Shown here: positions 1-8,543 of the stretch, in pieces
Numbering within the stretch: the stretch's first letter is position 1
How the letters are laid out: the number at the start of each line of letters is the position of its first letter
Assembly (NCBI RefSeq): GCF_020639365.1
Contig: NZ_JAINUL010000001.1
Coordinates: 2,593,519 to 2,657,518 of the forward strand
DNA: 64,000 nt
Direction: 5' to 3'
From: Streptomyces flavotricini
Lineage (GTDB): Bacteria > Actinomycetota > Actinomycetes > Streptomycetales > Streptomycetaceae
Program-made: the position numbers and the translations under genes
The notes under the pieces: model-generated
Told to the model about the DNA's origin: nothing
Database searches by the model: none
The model's input: only the letters and a program-made list of their open reading frames with translations

Positions 1-9
1 GGTAGAGGA

Positions 10-1029
10 TCAACTGCGGCCGCCCCTCGGGTCGAGGATGTCGCGCAGGGCGTCGCCGAGCAGGGTGAAGGCGAGGACCGCGAGGAAGAGGAAGGTGCTC
101 GGGATGACGAAGTACATGGGGTCGGTCTCGTAGAAGGCGACGGACTCGGCGATCATCTGGCCCCAGGACGGGGTCGGCGGGCGGACGCCCACGCCGAGGT
201 AGCTGAGCGCGGCCTCGGTGCTGATCATGCCGGGGATGAGCAGGGTGGTGTAGGCGATGACCGGGCCCGAGACGCCCGGGAGGATGTCGCGGGTCAGGAT
301 CCGCCAGGAGCCGGCGCCGCCGACGCGGGCGGCGTCCACGTACTCGCGGTGTTTGAGGGAGAGGGTCTGGCCGCGGACGACGCGGGCGACGCCGGGCCAG
401 CCGAAGACGCCGATGACGGCGGTCATGAGCAGGATCCTGTTGACGTCCTTGGCCACCGACAGCATCGCGATCATGAAGATGAGGGAGGGGAAGGACATGG
501 TCAGGTCCATGAGGCGGGACAGGACCGTGTCGGTGCGTCCGCCGAAGTAGCCCGCGGCGATCCCGGCGGCGGTGCCCGCGACGACGACGATGGCGGTGGC
601 GGCGAAGGCGATGAGGAGCGAGACCTGGGCGCCGTGGACGACGCGGGCGAACAGGTCGCGGCCGGTGACGGGTTCGACGCCGAGCCAGTGGTCGGGGCTG
701 ATCCCGCCGAGGGAGCCGAGGGGCTGGCCGCCGAGGTAGGGGTCGATGGCGCTCTTGTCGAATTCCTCGGGTGACCAGCCGCCGAGCGCGCCCAGCCAGG
801 GTGCGGTGGCGGCCATCAGGACGAAGAGGAGGACGACGCCGAGGCTGACGCGGACGGCGGGGCGGCGGCGCAGCTCGCGCCGGGCGAGCTGCCAGGGGCT
901 GCTGCCGGTGGCCGCCGCGGCGCGACCGTCCTCGGCGGCGGGGGCCGGGGGGCGGCCGGGGGCCTGGGCCGGAGCCGGAGCCGGGGTTTTGGCGGCCTCG
1001 CCTCCGGCGCCGGGTGCGGTGGTGGTCAT
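10..1029 (-). CDS. Oligopeptide ABC transporter permease (DppC/OppC type)
   Basis: 339 residues from the ATG chosen at 1029; longer readings of the frame run back through the upstream gene. After a Pro/Ala-rich cytoplasmic tail of about 50 residues there is one membrane segment, then a short extracytoplasmic stretch, then the BPD_transp_1 core. An EAA-type loop reads EYVDAARVGG, the coupling site for the ATPase. This layout is typical of DppC/OppC. The gene lies 20 bases downstream of the binding-protein gene and is clearly co-transcribed with it. The partner permease and ATPases are not in the window and may lie beyond the left edge. Because collagenase and proline-peptidase genes share the promoter element of this operon, uptake of collagen-derived peptides is my inference; the family alone indicates peptide or nickel import. 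Confidence 0.92.
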   Translation of the reverse strand: MTTTAPGAGGEAAKTPAPAPAQAPGRPPAPAAEDGRAAAATGSSPWQLARRELRRRPAVRVSLGVVLLFVLMAATAPWLGALGGWSPEEFDKSAIDPYLGGQPLGSLGGISPDHWLGVEPVTGRDLFARVVHGAQVSLLIAFAATAIVVVAGTAAGIAAGYFGGRTDTVLSRLMDLTMSFPSLIFMIAMLSVAKDVNRILLMTAVIGVFGWPGVARVVRGQTLSLKHREYVDAARVGGAGSWRILTRDILPGVSGPVIAYTTLLIPGMISTEAALSYLGVGVRPPTPSWGQMIAESVAFYETDPMYFVIPSTFLFLAVLAFTLLGDALRDILDPRGGRS

Positions 1030-1049
1030 GGTGTCGGGGTCCGTGTCCC

Positions 1050-2792
1050 TCAGCCCTGGCTCTTCGAGGGGTCCTTGAGGCCGACCGTGCCGTAGTCGAT
1101 GGTTCCGGTCCACACGGGGTGGCCGTAGGCGCCGGCGATGTTGGGGCCGACGAGCAGCGGCTTGCGCTTCAGCATGACCGGGACGGCCGGGGACTTCTTC
1201 ATGATCTCGGCGTCGAGGTCGATCCAGGCCTGGTTGGCCTGCTTGGCGTCGGCCATGGCATTGATCTCGTCGATCCGCTTCATGGTGGCCTCGTCGCGGA
1301 ACTGGCTGTTGTTGCCCTGGTTGCCCTTCTCCTTGATGGTGCGTCCGTCGAAGACGAAGGGGATCCAGGTGGAGCCGGAGGGGTAGTCGGGGCACCAGCC
1401 GGTGAAGGTCATGTCGGGGGTGGTGGAGAGGTCGCCGATGACGTCGTAGTACGCACCGGGGTCGATGGTGTCGACGACGACCTCGATGCCGACGCGGGAC
1501 AGGCCCTGCTGGATGGCCTCGGCCTTGCCCTTGTCACCGGTGGAGACGGCGAGGGAGACCTTGAGGGACTCCTTGCCGGCGGCCTTGAGGAGTTCCTTGG
1601 CCTTGGCCGCGTCTCCCGCCGGGGCGATCTTCAGGGTGTCGGCCTGCTTGCCGCCGGAGAGTGCCGGGGGCAGGTAGGCGGTGGCGACCTCGTTGAGCGC
1701 CGGGCCGCCGCCCGCGGTGATCACCGCCTCCTTGTCGACGGCGTACTGCATGGCCTCGCGGACCTTGGGGTCGTTGAAGGGCGCGCGGGAGTTGTTCAGG
1801 TAGAGCATCTCGGTACAGCCCTGGGACTCGGCGAGCAGGCGTGCCTTGACCTCCGGCTTCGGCAGCACCTTGGGGGCGCTCTCGGGGCGCATGTCCATGT
1901 ACTGGACGGCGGAGGCGTCGGCGCCCTCTCCGGCGATGATCCGGTCGTCGATCTGGCCGCCCTTGAGGCCCATGACCACGACGAACTTGTCGGGGTAGGC
2001 CTTTCTGACGGTGTCGGTCTTCGGGTCCCAGTGCTCGTTGCGGACGAGGACGAGCTTCTTGTCGCGGTCGTACGACTCGATCTTGTACGGGCCCGAGGAG
2101 AACGGGCGGGCGTCGTACTGGGTGCCCTTCTCCTGGGACTGCGGGACCGGGGCGAAGGTGGGGAGGGTGGCGGTGGCGGAGAACTCGGCGACCGGGCGCT
2201 TCAGTTCGAAGACGATGGTGCGGTCGTCGGGGGTCTTGACGGAGTCGAGGTGCTGTCCCTGGAGCGGGCCCTTGTAGCCCTCGCCGCCGGCCAGGTACTG
2301 GGCGGCGTAGTCGGGGCCGCCGGTGAGGTCGGGGGCGAAGGAGCGCTCGACGTTGTACTTGATGTCCTGTGCCTTGATGGGCGATCCGTCCTCGTACTTC
2401 ACGCCTTCCTTGAGGGTGAAGGTCCAGGTCTTGCCGCCGTTGGAGGGGGTTCCGAGGTCGGTGGCGAGATCGGGGACGAGCTCGCTGCCGCCCTTGCCGG
2501 GCTCGGCCTTGAAGGTGACGAGCGTGCGGTAGAGGAGGCGGGTGCCGAAGTCCATGGCCGGCATGACCCAGTTGCGGGCGGGGTCGAGGTGGGCGAAGTC
2601 CTGGTTGGACAGGACGGTCAGGGTCCCGCCCTTGACGGGGGTCCCGCCGAGGGCCTTGCCGTTGTTGGCGGCGGCGGGGTTGCTCGCGCCGGCGCCGGCC
2701 GAGCCCTTCTTGGGGTCGGAGCAGCCCGAGGCACCGAGTGCGAGTGCCGCCACGAGGGCGGTGGCGAGGGCGAGTTGGGTGCGCTTGGTCAT
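1050..2792 (-). CDS. Peptide ABC transporter substrate-binding lipoprotein (SBP family 5)
   Basis: 580 residues. A lipoprotein signal ends in LGASGC, with the lipidated Cys at residue 24, then a short Gly/Ala/Asn linker and the SBP_bac_5 fold (for example GGTLTVLSNQDFAHLDPARN, and RGTI-like segments later). These proteins capture di- and oligopeptides outside the membrane and deliver them to DppBC-type permeases. The start has GGAG about 9 bases upstream. The leader would be about 36 bases from the promoter at 2833-2864. That promoter is identical over 32 bp to the one at 15150-15181 between the collagenase and peptidase genes, so this is probably the binding protein for peptides those enzymes release. 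Substrate specificity itself cannot be read from the sequence. Confidence 0.93.
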   Translation of the reverse strand: MTKRTQLALATALVAALALGASGCSDPKKGSAGAGASNPAAANNGKALGGTPVKGGTLTVLSNQDFAHLDPARNWVMPAMDFGTRLLYRTLVTFKAEPGKGGSELVPDLATDLGTPSNGGKTWTFTLKEGVKYEDGSPIKAQDIKYNVERSFAPDLTGGPDYAAQYLAGGEGYKGPLQGQHLDSVKTPDDRTIVFELKRPVAEFSATATLPTFAPVPQSQEKGTQYDARPFSSGPYKIESYDRDKKLVLVRNEHWDPKTDTVRKAYPDKFVVVMGLKGGQIDDRIIAGEGADASAVQYMDMRPESAPKVLPKPEVKARLLAESQGCTEMLYLNNSRAPFNDPKVREAMQYAVDKEAVITAGGGPALNEVATAYLPPALSGGKQADTLKIAPAGDAAKAKELLKAAGKESLKVSLAVSTGDKGKAEAIQQGLSRVGIEVVVDTIDPGAYYDVIGDLSTTPDMTFTGWCPDYPSGSTWIPFVFDGRTIKEKGNQGNNSQFRDEATMKRIDEINAMADAKQANQAWIDLDAEIMKKSPAVPVMLKRKPLLVGPNIAGAYGHPVWTGTIDYGTVGLKDPSKSQG

Positions 2793-2832
2793 GGGTCACT
2801 CCAGTGAAGGGCCGCGCTCTATGATGTGACCG

Positions 2833-2864
2833 GTAACATAGTAATGTGAAATTGCACTGACAAG
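2833..2864 (-). promoter_or_regulatory. Promoter/operator for the peptide transporter, identical to 15150-15181
   Basis: Reading the minus strand, TTGTCA and TATGTT are separated by exactly 17 bases, a good sigma-70 (HrdB-like) promoter. The palindrome ACATTACTATGT overlaps the -10. All 32 bases match the second copy at 15150-15181, while the flanks differ. The predicted start of transcription is near 2828. An operator over the -10 is what a GntR repressor would occupy; the candidate regulator is the gene at 4742-5452. Confidence 0.75.
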
Positions 2865-2929
2865 GGTTTGGCAACGCCGTTATCCAGCCGTGCCCAAATC
2901 CCTTCCTTCCCGCGGGTGTTGCCGGCGGC

Positions 2930-3586
2930 TCAGCGTCCGGCGAGCAGCTCCGGCAGCCTGCGCATGTCGTCGAAGACGACGGTGCCGGGACCTTCGAGCC
3001 GCCCGGCGGGGGTCGGACCACCGCAGTAGCCGAAGGCCCGCATGCCGGCCGCCCTGGCCGCCCGGACGCCGGGCCCGCTGTCCTCGACCACCGCGCACAC
3101 GTCCGGATCGAAGCCCATCCGCCGGGCCGCGTACAGGAAGAGGTCCGGGGCGGGCTTGCCCCGGGTGACCTCGCTCGCACTGTAGATGCGGCCCTCGAAG
3201 TGGCCGTAGAGGCCGGTGCGGCCCAGGGTGTGCCGCATCTTGGCGTGCGAGCCGCTGGACGCCACGCAGGTCGGCAGCGTGATCGCGGCGAGCGCCTCGG
3301 GCAACCCCTCCACCGGGTCCAACCCGAGGTCCACCGCGTCCCGGTGGCGTTCGATGAGCTGCTTCCACCAGAGCCCGGCCGTCCGCGCGCCGAGCCGCTC
3401 GGTGAGCTGTTCGACGATCGACTCCTTGGCGCGCCCGATGAATCGCTCGACCACCTCGTCCGCGGTCAGCGGCCAGCCCAACTCCGCCCCGAGCTGCACC
3501 TGGAGGCGGACGGCGAGGCGTTCACTGTCGACCAGGACACCGTCGCAGTCGAATATCACGAGCTCTATCGGCTTGATCATTCCCAC
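2930..3586 (-). CDS. HAD-superfamily phosphatase (beta-phosphoglucomutase/phosphatase subgroup)
   Basis: 218 residues from a GTG at 3586; an in-frame ATG at 3580 is equally possible. All four HAD motifs are visible: DCDGVLVDS (nucleophile Asp near residue 14), ASSGS, the Lys of GKPAPDLFLYA, and VEDSGPGVRAA. A helical cap lies between motifs I and II, as in class I sugar phosphatases and beta-phosphoglucomutases. It presumably acts in the cytosol on a small phosphorylated metabolite; the substrate cannot be inferred. It lies between the transporter operon and a divergent SMP-30 gene and has no evident tie to proline metabolism. Confidence 0.88.
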   Translation of the reverse strand: MGMIKPIELVIFDCDGVLVDSERLAVRLQVQLGAELGWPLTADEVVERFIGRAKESIVEQLTERLGARTAGLWWKQLIERHRDAVDLGLDPVEGLPEALAAITLPTCVASSGSHAKMRHTLGRTGLYGHFEGRIYSASEVTRGKPAPDLFLYAARRMGFDPDVCAVVEDSGPGVRAARAAGMRAFGYCGGPTPAGRLEGPGTVVFDDMRRLPELLAGR

Positions 3587-3733
3587 AGGGTAGGTGGCGG
3601 GGCGACCGGCGGCGAGCGATGTGATCCACGCCTCTTCATTCGGAATTCACTGGCATTGACCATAGATCATCTCGCAATCTTCTTTATGTACCAGATGAGA
3701 TTCGGCCAGTGGCCGCCAGAAGGGGAGGGCCCC

Positions 3734-4681
3734 ATGACCAGCCAGCGCCCTGGGCTGTACGAGATGCTCGACGACCGCTTCCGGACCGGTCGGTGCATGA
3801 ACGGTGATGACGCGCTGGAGGTCCTCCACACGGGCTGCCGCTGGGCCGAGGGGCCGATCTACCTGCCCGCCTGGCGGCAGGTGATCTGGAGCGACATCCC
3901 GAACGACCGGATGCTGCGCTGGGACGAGGAGACGGGATCCGTCGGCGTCTTCCGCCGCTCCGCCGGGAACACCAACGGCAACACCCTCGACCGTCAGGGC
4001 CGGCTGATCACCTGCGAGCAGGGGAACCGCCGCGTCACGCGCACCGAACACGACGGCACGATCACCGTGTTGGCGGACCGCTGGAACGGCAGACGTCTGA
4101 ACAGCCCGAACGACGCGGCCGTCAAATCCGACGGTTCGATCTGGTTCTCCGATCCGGACTTCGGCATCACCAGCGACTACGAGGGCCACCGCGCGCAGAG
4201 CGAGATCGGCGCCAACAACGTCTACCGCGTCGATCCGGCCACCGGCGCGGTGCGGTTGGTCGCCGACGGCTTCGGTGCGCCGAACGGGCTGGTCTTCTCC
4301 CTCGACGAGCGGCAGCTGTTCGTCTCCGACACCCGGGCCGGCTTCATCCGGGTCTTCGACGTACGCGACGACGGCACGCTGTCCGAGGGGAGGGTCTTCG
4401 CCGAAGCGGCGCCCGGGAAGGCCCGCTTCGACAACCTCCGCTTCGACGACGGCGGCCGGCTCTGGGCCGCCGCGATGGACGACGGAGTGCACTGCTACGA
4501 CCCCGACGGCACCCTGATCGGCCGGCTCAACGTCCCCGAGACGGTCTCCAACATCGCTTTCGGCGGCGCCAAGCGCAACCGCCTCTTCATCACCGCCGAG
4601 ACCAGCCTCTACTCGATGGTCACGGGCGTCACCGGCACGCACCCGACCGGCCCCGGGCGCCGGCGCTGGCTCGACGACTGA
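3734..4681 (+). CDS. SMP-30/gluconolactonase/LRE family protein
   Basis: 315 residues from the ATG at 3734, which has a purine-rich AGGGGAGGG tract just upstream; an in-frame ATG about 40 bases earlier lacks one. The six-bladed SMP-30 propeller is recognisable from metal-ligand segments: WAEGP (Glu), NSPND, APNGL (Asn) and VSDT (Asp). Family members hydrolyse aldonolactones or related lactones using a divalent metal. It faces the HAD gene divergently and ends against the GntR gene with a shared hairpin terminator. A sugar-lactone role is likely, but nothing nearby specifies the sugar. Confidence 0.9.
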   Translation: MTSQRPGLYEMLDDRFRTGRCMNGDDALEVLHTGCRWAEGPIYLPAWRQVIWSDIPNDRMLRWDEETGSVGVFRRSAGNTNGNTLDRQGRLITCEQGNRRVTRTEHDGTITVLADRWNGRRLNSPNDAAVKSDGSIWFSDPDFGITSDYEGHRAQSEIGANNVYRVDPATGAVRLVADGFGAPNGLVFSLDERQLFVSDTRAGFIRVFDVRDDGTLSEGRVFAEAAPGKARFDNLRFDDGGRLWAAAMDDGVHCYDPDGTLIGRLNVPETVSNIAFGGAKRNRLFITAETSLYSMVTGVTGTHPTGPGRRRWLDD

Positions 4682-4692
4682 AGACGCCCCCG

Positions 4693-4722
4693 CGGCCCCG
4701 GGGCGGCGCCGCCCCGGGGCCG
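4693..4722. terminator. Bidirectional hairpin terminator
   Basis: A perfect 30-base GC-only palindrome of complementary GGCCCCGGGGC arms around a GGCGCC centre. It lies directly after the SMP-30 stop and just beyond the stop of the convergent GntR gene. There is no T tract, as is common in Streptomyces. Confidence 0.8.
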
Positions 4723-4741
4723 AACCGCCCCGGGGATCCGC

Positions 4742-5452
4742 TCACAGACCCGAGCCGAGGCCGCCCGGGGTGCGGCCCACCGGCTCGTCGCGGCCCTGGG
4801 CCCACAGGGAGCGGACGTGGCCGAGGTGGCGGACCATGCAGGCCTCGGCCGCCTCCGCGTCCCCGGCGATCATCAGGTCGAGCAGCTCGATGTGCTCCTC
4901 GGCGGAGGAGACCAGCTTCCCCGCCTCGTCCAGGCCCGTCAGTCCGTACAGGCGCGAGCGCTTGCGCAGGTCGCCGACGGTCTCGACCAGGCGGTCGTTG
5001 CCCGCCAGGGCCAGCAGGGAGAGGTGGAAGCGGCGGTCGGCCTCCAGGTAGCCGATGAGGTTGTGCTCGCGGGCGCTGGTGACGATCTCCTCGGCGATGG
5101 GCCGCAGCTCCTCCAGCTGCTCCGCCGTGGCGATCTTCGCGATCCGGCCGATGGTCGGCACCTCGATCATCGTGCGCAGCTCGGTGTACTGGTCCAGATC
5201 GCGCTCGCTGACCTCGGTGATCCGGAAGCCCTTGTTGCGGACGGGCTCCACCAGCCCCTCGCGGGCCAGGTCGAGCATCGCCTCGCGCACCGGAGTGGCG
5301 GAGACCCCGAGCTCGGCCGCCAGGCCCGGCGCCGAGTAGACGCTGCCGGGGCGCAGTTCACCCGCTATCAGGGCTGCTCGAAGGGCGTGGCCGACCTGGT
5401 CGCGGAGCCGTTCCTGGGCCTTGATGAGACTGTGCTGCTTCAGGTCACCCAT
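4742..5452 (-). CDS. GntR-family (FCD/FadR-type) transcriptional regulator, probable regulator of the hydroxyproline locus
   Basis: 236 residues from the ATG at 5452, chosen because GGAGGAAGAG stands 4 bases upstream; the frame stays open to 5521 without a ribosome site. The N-terminal winged helix includes VSATPVREAMLDLAREGLVEPVRNKGFRI in pieces, the classic GntR recognition region. The C-terminal all-helical FCD ligand domain (from about residue 85) has the expected Asp/His ligand segments (DRRFHLSLL, EEHIELLDLM). It sits immediately downstream of the hydroxyproline genes on the same strand. FCD regulators of such operons usually respond to a pathway acid or imino acid. A candidate site at 5501-5516 lies in its own upstream region, suggesting autoregulation. 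Confidence 0.9.
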   Translation of the reverse strand: MGDLKQHSLIKAQERLRDQVGHALRAALIAGELRPGSVYSAPGLAAELGVSATPVREAMLDLAREGLVEPVRNKGFRITEVSERDLDQYTELRTMIEVPTIGRIAKIATAEQLEELRPIAEEIVTSAREHNLIGYLEADRRFHLSLLALAGNDRLVETVGDLRKRSRLYGLTGLDEAGKLVSSAEEHIELLDLMIAGDAEAAEACMVRHLGHVRSLWAQGRDEPVGRTPGGLGSGL

Positions 5453-5500
5453 TTGCTCTTCCTCCGAACACCGTTGCACCACCGAGTGCAGAGGAACAGC

Positions 5501-5516
5501 GTACAATGTCACGTTG
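5501..5516. promoter_or_regulatory. Candidate GntR operator upstream of the regulator gene
   Basis: Contains ACAATGTCACGTTG, sharing AATGTCA with the sites at 9498-9534 and 12521-12549. It overlaps the last codons and stop of the upstream reductase gene and lies about 50 bases before the regulator start. No convincing -35/-10 pair accompanies it, so support rests on similarity and position. Confidence 0.4.
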
Positions 5517-6471
5517 CGCATGATCCCCGAGCGGTGGCGCCTCCCGCGGCGCGATACATCGCCACCGCCACAGCGAGATCTTCCCAGGCCATGCCCACAC
5601 TCTTGAAGAGCTGTGGAGAACCCGGCGCCCCGGCCGCCGGCATCCGGCCCGCCACCAGGTCGGCCAGGGTGCCGTTGATATGACCGGGCCCGATCGCCCC
5701 TTCCGCCTCCGGCACCAGCAGGTCCCCCGCCTCGCGCAGGGCCGCCGCCCGCGATTCCACGTACACCGCCGCCCGCCGCACCAGCGCGGTGTCGGTCTCC
5801 CGAGCCTCCGGCTCGTGCGAGCCGACCGCCACCACCGTCACCGCCGGGGCCACCAGCCGTCCGTCGAAGAGGGGTTCGCGGGCCGTGGTGCAGCAGAGCA
5901 CCAGGTCCGCCTCCGCCACGTCCGCCGGGACGCCCGTACGGGCCGGGACCCCCAGGGCGCGGGCATGCGCCGTCAGCTTCCGCGCCGACACCGGGTTGCG
6001 GCCCACGACCACCACCCCGGACAACTCCCTTGCCCCCAGTACCGCTTCGAGGTGCCCGTACGCCTGCGGTCCGCTGCCGAAGAGCACCATCCGCAGGGCC
6101 CGCCCGGCCGGCGCCAGGTGGCGCAGGGCGAGCGCCGAGACCGCCGGGGTGCGCAGCGCGGTCAGGGCCGCGCCGTCGAACAGGGCCAGCGGGCGCAGCG
6201 TAGGCCCGTCCATCAGCAGGTACGAGCCGGTGATGCGCGGGAGCCCGAGCGCCGGATTGCCGGGCGCCACCCCGGCGATCTTCACCCCGGCGTACGCCCC
6301 CGCCGCGGCCGGCATCAGCAGCAGCTCGCCCCCGCCCGGCACGGGCAGCGCCGAACGCTGCGGGCAGGACTCCGGATCCAGCCCGGCCCGCAGTACGTCG
6401 GCGAGCGCGTCGGCCGCCGCGGCCGGGGTGAGCAGCGCGGCCGTCTCCTCCGCTCCGAACTGCGGGATCAC
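5509..6471 (-). CDS. Ornithine cyclodeaminase/mu-crystallin family imine reductase (probable delta-1-pyrroline-2-carboxylate reductase)
   Basis: 320 residues, GTG start overlapping the stop of the racemase-type gene upstream, so translation is coupled. The OCD_Mu_crystall fold is evident: substrate-binding N-terminal half (VKIAGVAPGNP), then a Rossmann segment MVLFGSGPQAYGHLEA, then CCTTAREPLFDGRLV. Family members next to hydroxyproline genes reduce delta-1-pyrroline-2-carboxylate to L-proline with NAD(P)H (known as LhpI in other bacteria), rescuing the imine formed from 3-hydroxyproline dehydration or D-proline oxidation. Assignment of the substrate is by context. A true ornithine cyclodeaminase is less likely here. 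Confidence 0.85.
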   Translation of the reverse strand: MIPQFGAEETAALLTPAAAADALADVLRAGLDPESCPQRSALPVPGGGELLLMPAAAGAYAGVKIAGVAPGNPALGLPRITGSYLLMDGPTLRPLALFDGAALTALRTPAVSALALRHLAPAGRALRMVLFGSGPQAYGHLEAVLGARELSGVVVVGRNPVSARKLTAHARALGVPARTGVPADVAEADLVLCCTTAREPLFDGRLVAPAVTVVAVGSHEPEARETDTALVRRAAVYVESRAAALREAGDLLVPEAEGAIGPGHINGTLADLVAGRMPAAGAPGSPQLFKSVGMAWEDLAVAVAMYRAAGGATARGSCAT

Positions 6472-7514
6472 AGCAGGAACCCCGCGCCGAGGGAGTCCTG
6501 CGGATCGCGTACGAAGGCGTGCTCGCCCGTGCGGTACGCCGTCCCGGTGACCTCCGTGACCAGGCCGTCGGGGGAACCCACCGCCGCCACCCGGCCCGTG
6601 AACACCGTGCCCACCACCGACTCGTGGAGCAGGTCCTCGCCCGGCCCGATCCGGCCGTCCTCCGCGAGCAGCGCGAGGCGCGCCGAGGTGCCCGAGCCGC
6701 AGGGCGAGCGGTCGATCTGGCCGTCGGCGAACACGGTGACGTTGCGCTGGTGCGGCCCGAAGGGGGTGCCGGGCAGCTCCTCGTGGAGGATCACCCCGTA
6801 GACCCCGGAGAGCAGCGGTCCGCCTGGGTGCCAGGTCCCGGGGTGGGCGGCCAGCGCGGCCCGGATCTCCTGCCCGGCGCGGACGAGTTCGGGCAGCGCG
6901 GCCCGGGTGACCTCCAGTCCGAGGTCCCGGGCGGCGACGGAGGCGTAACAGGCTCCGGCGTGCGCGATGTCCACCTCCGCCAGGCCCAGGGTGGTCGCCA
7001 CCGGCACCTTGCGGGCGCCGACCCGCGCCGGGACGTTGCGGAAGGTGACCCCGGTGGTGCGGCCGCCGGCGCGGTGCACGGTCGCGGCGACCCGCCCCGA
7101 CGGGACGTCGATCCGCACCTGCGCGTCCCCGTCGTCCGGCGCGACGACCCGGCCGGTGTCCACGGCCCAGGCGCCGAGGGCCATCGTGCCGTGGCCGCAG
7201 GCGGTGGAGTAGCCGTCCTTGTGCCAGAACAGCACGCCGAAGTGGGCCCCGTCGTCGTCCGGGGGCACGACGAACCCGCCGTACATCCCGGCGTGCCCGC
7301 GCGGCTCCTGCACGAGGAGCCGCCGTACGTCGTCCAGGGGGCTGCGGCGCGGAGCCGTACCGGAGCCCCCGGGGCCGATGGCGGTGGCGCAGCGCTCGGC
7401 GACGGTGTCCCCCGGTACGGGCGGCAGGCCGGCCCCGGCCGTGTCGACGATCCGGAAGGGCTCCCCGGCGGTGTGGTAGTCCGCGGTGCGCACGAAGGCG
7501 AGCTCGCCGGTCAC
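6468..7514 (-). CDS. Proline racemase family protein, second paralogue
   Basis: 348 residues, GTG start at 7514 overlapping the stop of the upstream paralogue (GTGA junction). Both catalytic cysteines of the racemase/epimerase type are present: TACGHGTM and DRSPCGSGT. trans-3-Hydroxy-L-proline dehydratases of this family replace the second Cys by Thr, so this copy looks like an epimerase or racemase. It is clearly diverged from its neighbour (different N-terminus, GYSTACGHG in place of LLPMCGHG). With the reductase that follows, it could handle proline or 3-hydroxyproline stereoisomers while the other handles 4-hydroxyproline; that division is my inference. Confidence 0.88.
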   Translation of the reverse strand: MTGELAFVRTADYHTAGEPFRIVDTAGAGLPPVPGDTVAERCATAIGPGGSGTAPRRSPLDDVRRLLVQEPRGHAGMYGGFVVPPDDDGAHFGVLFWHKDGYSTACGHGTMALGAWAVDTGRVVAPDDGDAQVRIDVPSGRVAATVHRAGGRTTGVTFRNVPARVGARKVPVATTLGLAEVDIAHAGACYASVAARDLGLEVTRAALPELVRAGQEIRAALAAHPGTWHPGGPLLSGVYGVILHEELPGTPFGPHQRNVTVFADGQIDRSPCGSGTSARLALLAEDGRIGPGEDLLHESVVGTVFTGRVAAVGSPDGLVTEVTGTAYRTGEHAFVRDPQDSLGAGFLL

Positions 7515-8515
7515 AGCAGGAACCCCGCGGGGAACGGGTCGGACGGGTCGAGGAAGTACTGGGCGGTGCCGGTGATCCACGCCCGCCCGGTGACGGTCGG
7601 GACGACGGCCGGGAACCCGCCGACCGTGGTCTCCCCGATCAGCCGGCCGGTGAACTCCGTGCCGATGAAGGATTCGTTGACGAAGTCCGCGCCGATCCCG
7701 AGGAGGCTGCGGGCGTGCAGCTGGGCCATGCGCGCGCTGGTCCCCGTACCGCAGGGCGAGCGGTCGAACCAGCCCGGGTGGATGGCCATGGCGTGCCGCG
7801 AGCGCCGGGCGTCGGAGCCGGGGGCGGCGAGGTAGACGTGCTTGACCCCGGAGATGGAGGGGTTCTCGGGGTGGACGGGCCGGTCGCCGGAGGCGTTGAT
7901 CGCGTCCATGACGGCGAGTCCGGCGCCCAGCAGATCGTCCTTGCGGTCCCGGTCGAAGGGGAGTCCCAGGGAGTCGACTTCGACGAAGGCGTAGAAGTTC
8001 CCTCCGTAGGCGAGGTCGTAGGTGACCGTGCCGAAGCCGGGGACCTCCGCCTTCAGGTCGAGTCCGGCGCAGAAGGAGGGGACGTTGGTGAGGGTGACGG
8101 CGGCGGCCGCCCCGTCCTCGACCCGGACGTCCACGCTCACCAGGCCGGCCGGGGTGTCGAGCCGCACGGTGGTGACCGGCTCGACGACCTCCACCATGCC
8201 GGTCTCGACCAGGACGGTGGCGACCCCGATGGTCCCGTGCCCGCACATGGGGAGCAGGCCCGACACCTCGATGTACAGCACGCCGAAGTCGGCGTCGGGG
8301 CGGGTGGGGGGCTGCAGGATGGCGCCGCTCATCGCGGAGTGCCCGCGCGGCTCGTACATGAGCAGGGTCCGGACGTGGTCCAGGTGCTCGATGAAGTGGA
8401 GGCGTTTGTCGGCCATGGTGGCGCCGGGGATCACCCCGACACCCCCGGTGATCACCCGGGTCGGCATGCCCTCGGTGTGCGAGTCCACCGCGTGGTAGAT
8501 GTGGCGCGTGCGCAT
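7511..8515 (-). CDS. 4-hydroxyproline 2-epimerase (proline racemase family)
   Basis: 334 residues from the ATG at 8515, with GGAAGGGGACAGGA directly upstream. The first catalytic Cys is in LLPMCGHGTIGV and the second in DRSPCGTGTSAR, the two-base pair that swaps the alpha proton. The family converts trans-4-hydroxy-L-proline to cis-4-hydroxy-D-proline, the committed step of bacterial hydroxyproline catabolism. The DapA-type deaminase and the FAD/2Fe-2S dehydrogenase parts upstream in the same run supply the next two steps. Proline racemase itself cannot be excluded from sequence, but the context favours hydroxyproline. Confidence 0.9.
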   Translation of the reverse strand: MRTRHIYHAVDSHTEGMPTRVITGGVGVIPGATMADKRLHFIEHLDHVRTLLMYEPRGHSAMSGAILQPPTRPDADFGVLYIEVSGLLPMCGHGTIGVATVLVETGMVEVVEPVTTVRLDTPAGLVSVDVRVEDGAAAAVTLTNVPSFCAGLDLKAEVPGFGTVTYDLAYGGNFYAFVEVDSLGLPFDRDRKDDLLGAGLAVMDAINASGDRPVHPENPSISGVKHVYLAAPGSDARRSRHAMAIHPGWFDRSPCGTGTSARMAQLHARSLLGIGADFVNESFIGTEFTGRLIGETTVGGFPAVVPTVTGRAWITGTAQYFLDPSDPFPAGFLL

Positions 8516-8543
8516 TCCTGTCCCCTTCCGGTCCCTCGGGGGA

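Noticed and set aside
1014..2807. 597-codon open frame opposite the peptide-binding protein gene
   Set aside because: Antisense shadow of a clear lipoprotein gene; low-complexity Gly/Val/Leu/Asp composition.
3651..3690. TTGACC upstream of the SMP-30 gene as a promoter
   Set aside because: No acceptable -10 hexamer at 16-19 bases; left unannotated.
6468..7514. trans-3-hydroxy-L-proline dehydratase
   Set aside because: That subgroup has Thr in place of the second catalytic Cys; here DRSPCGSGT keeps Cys.
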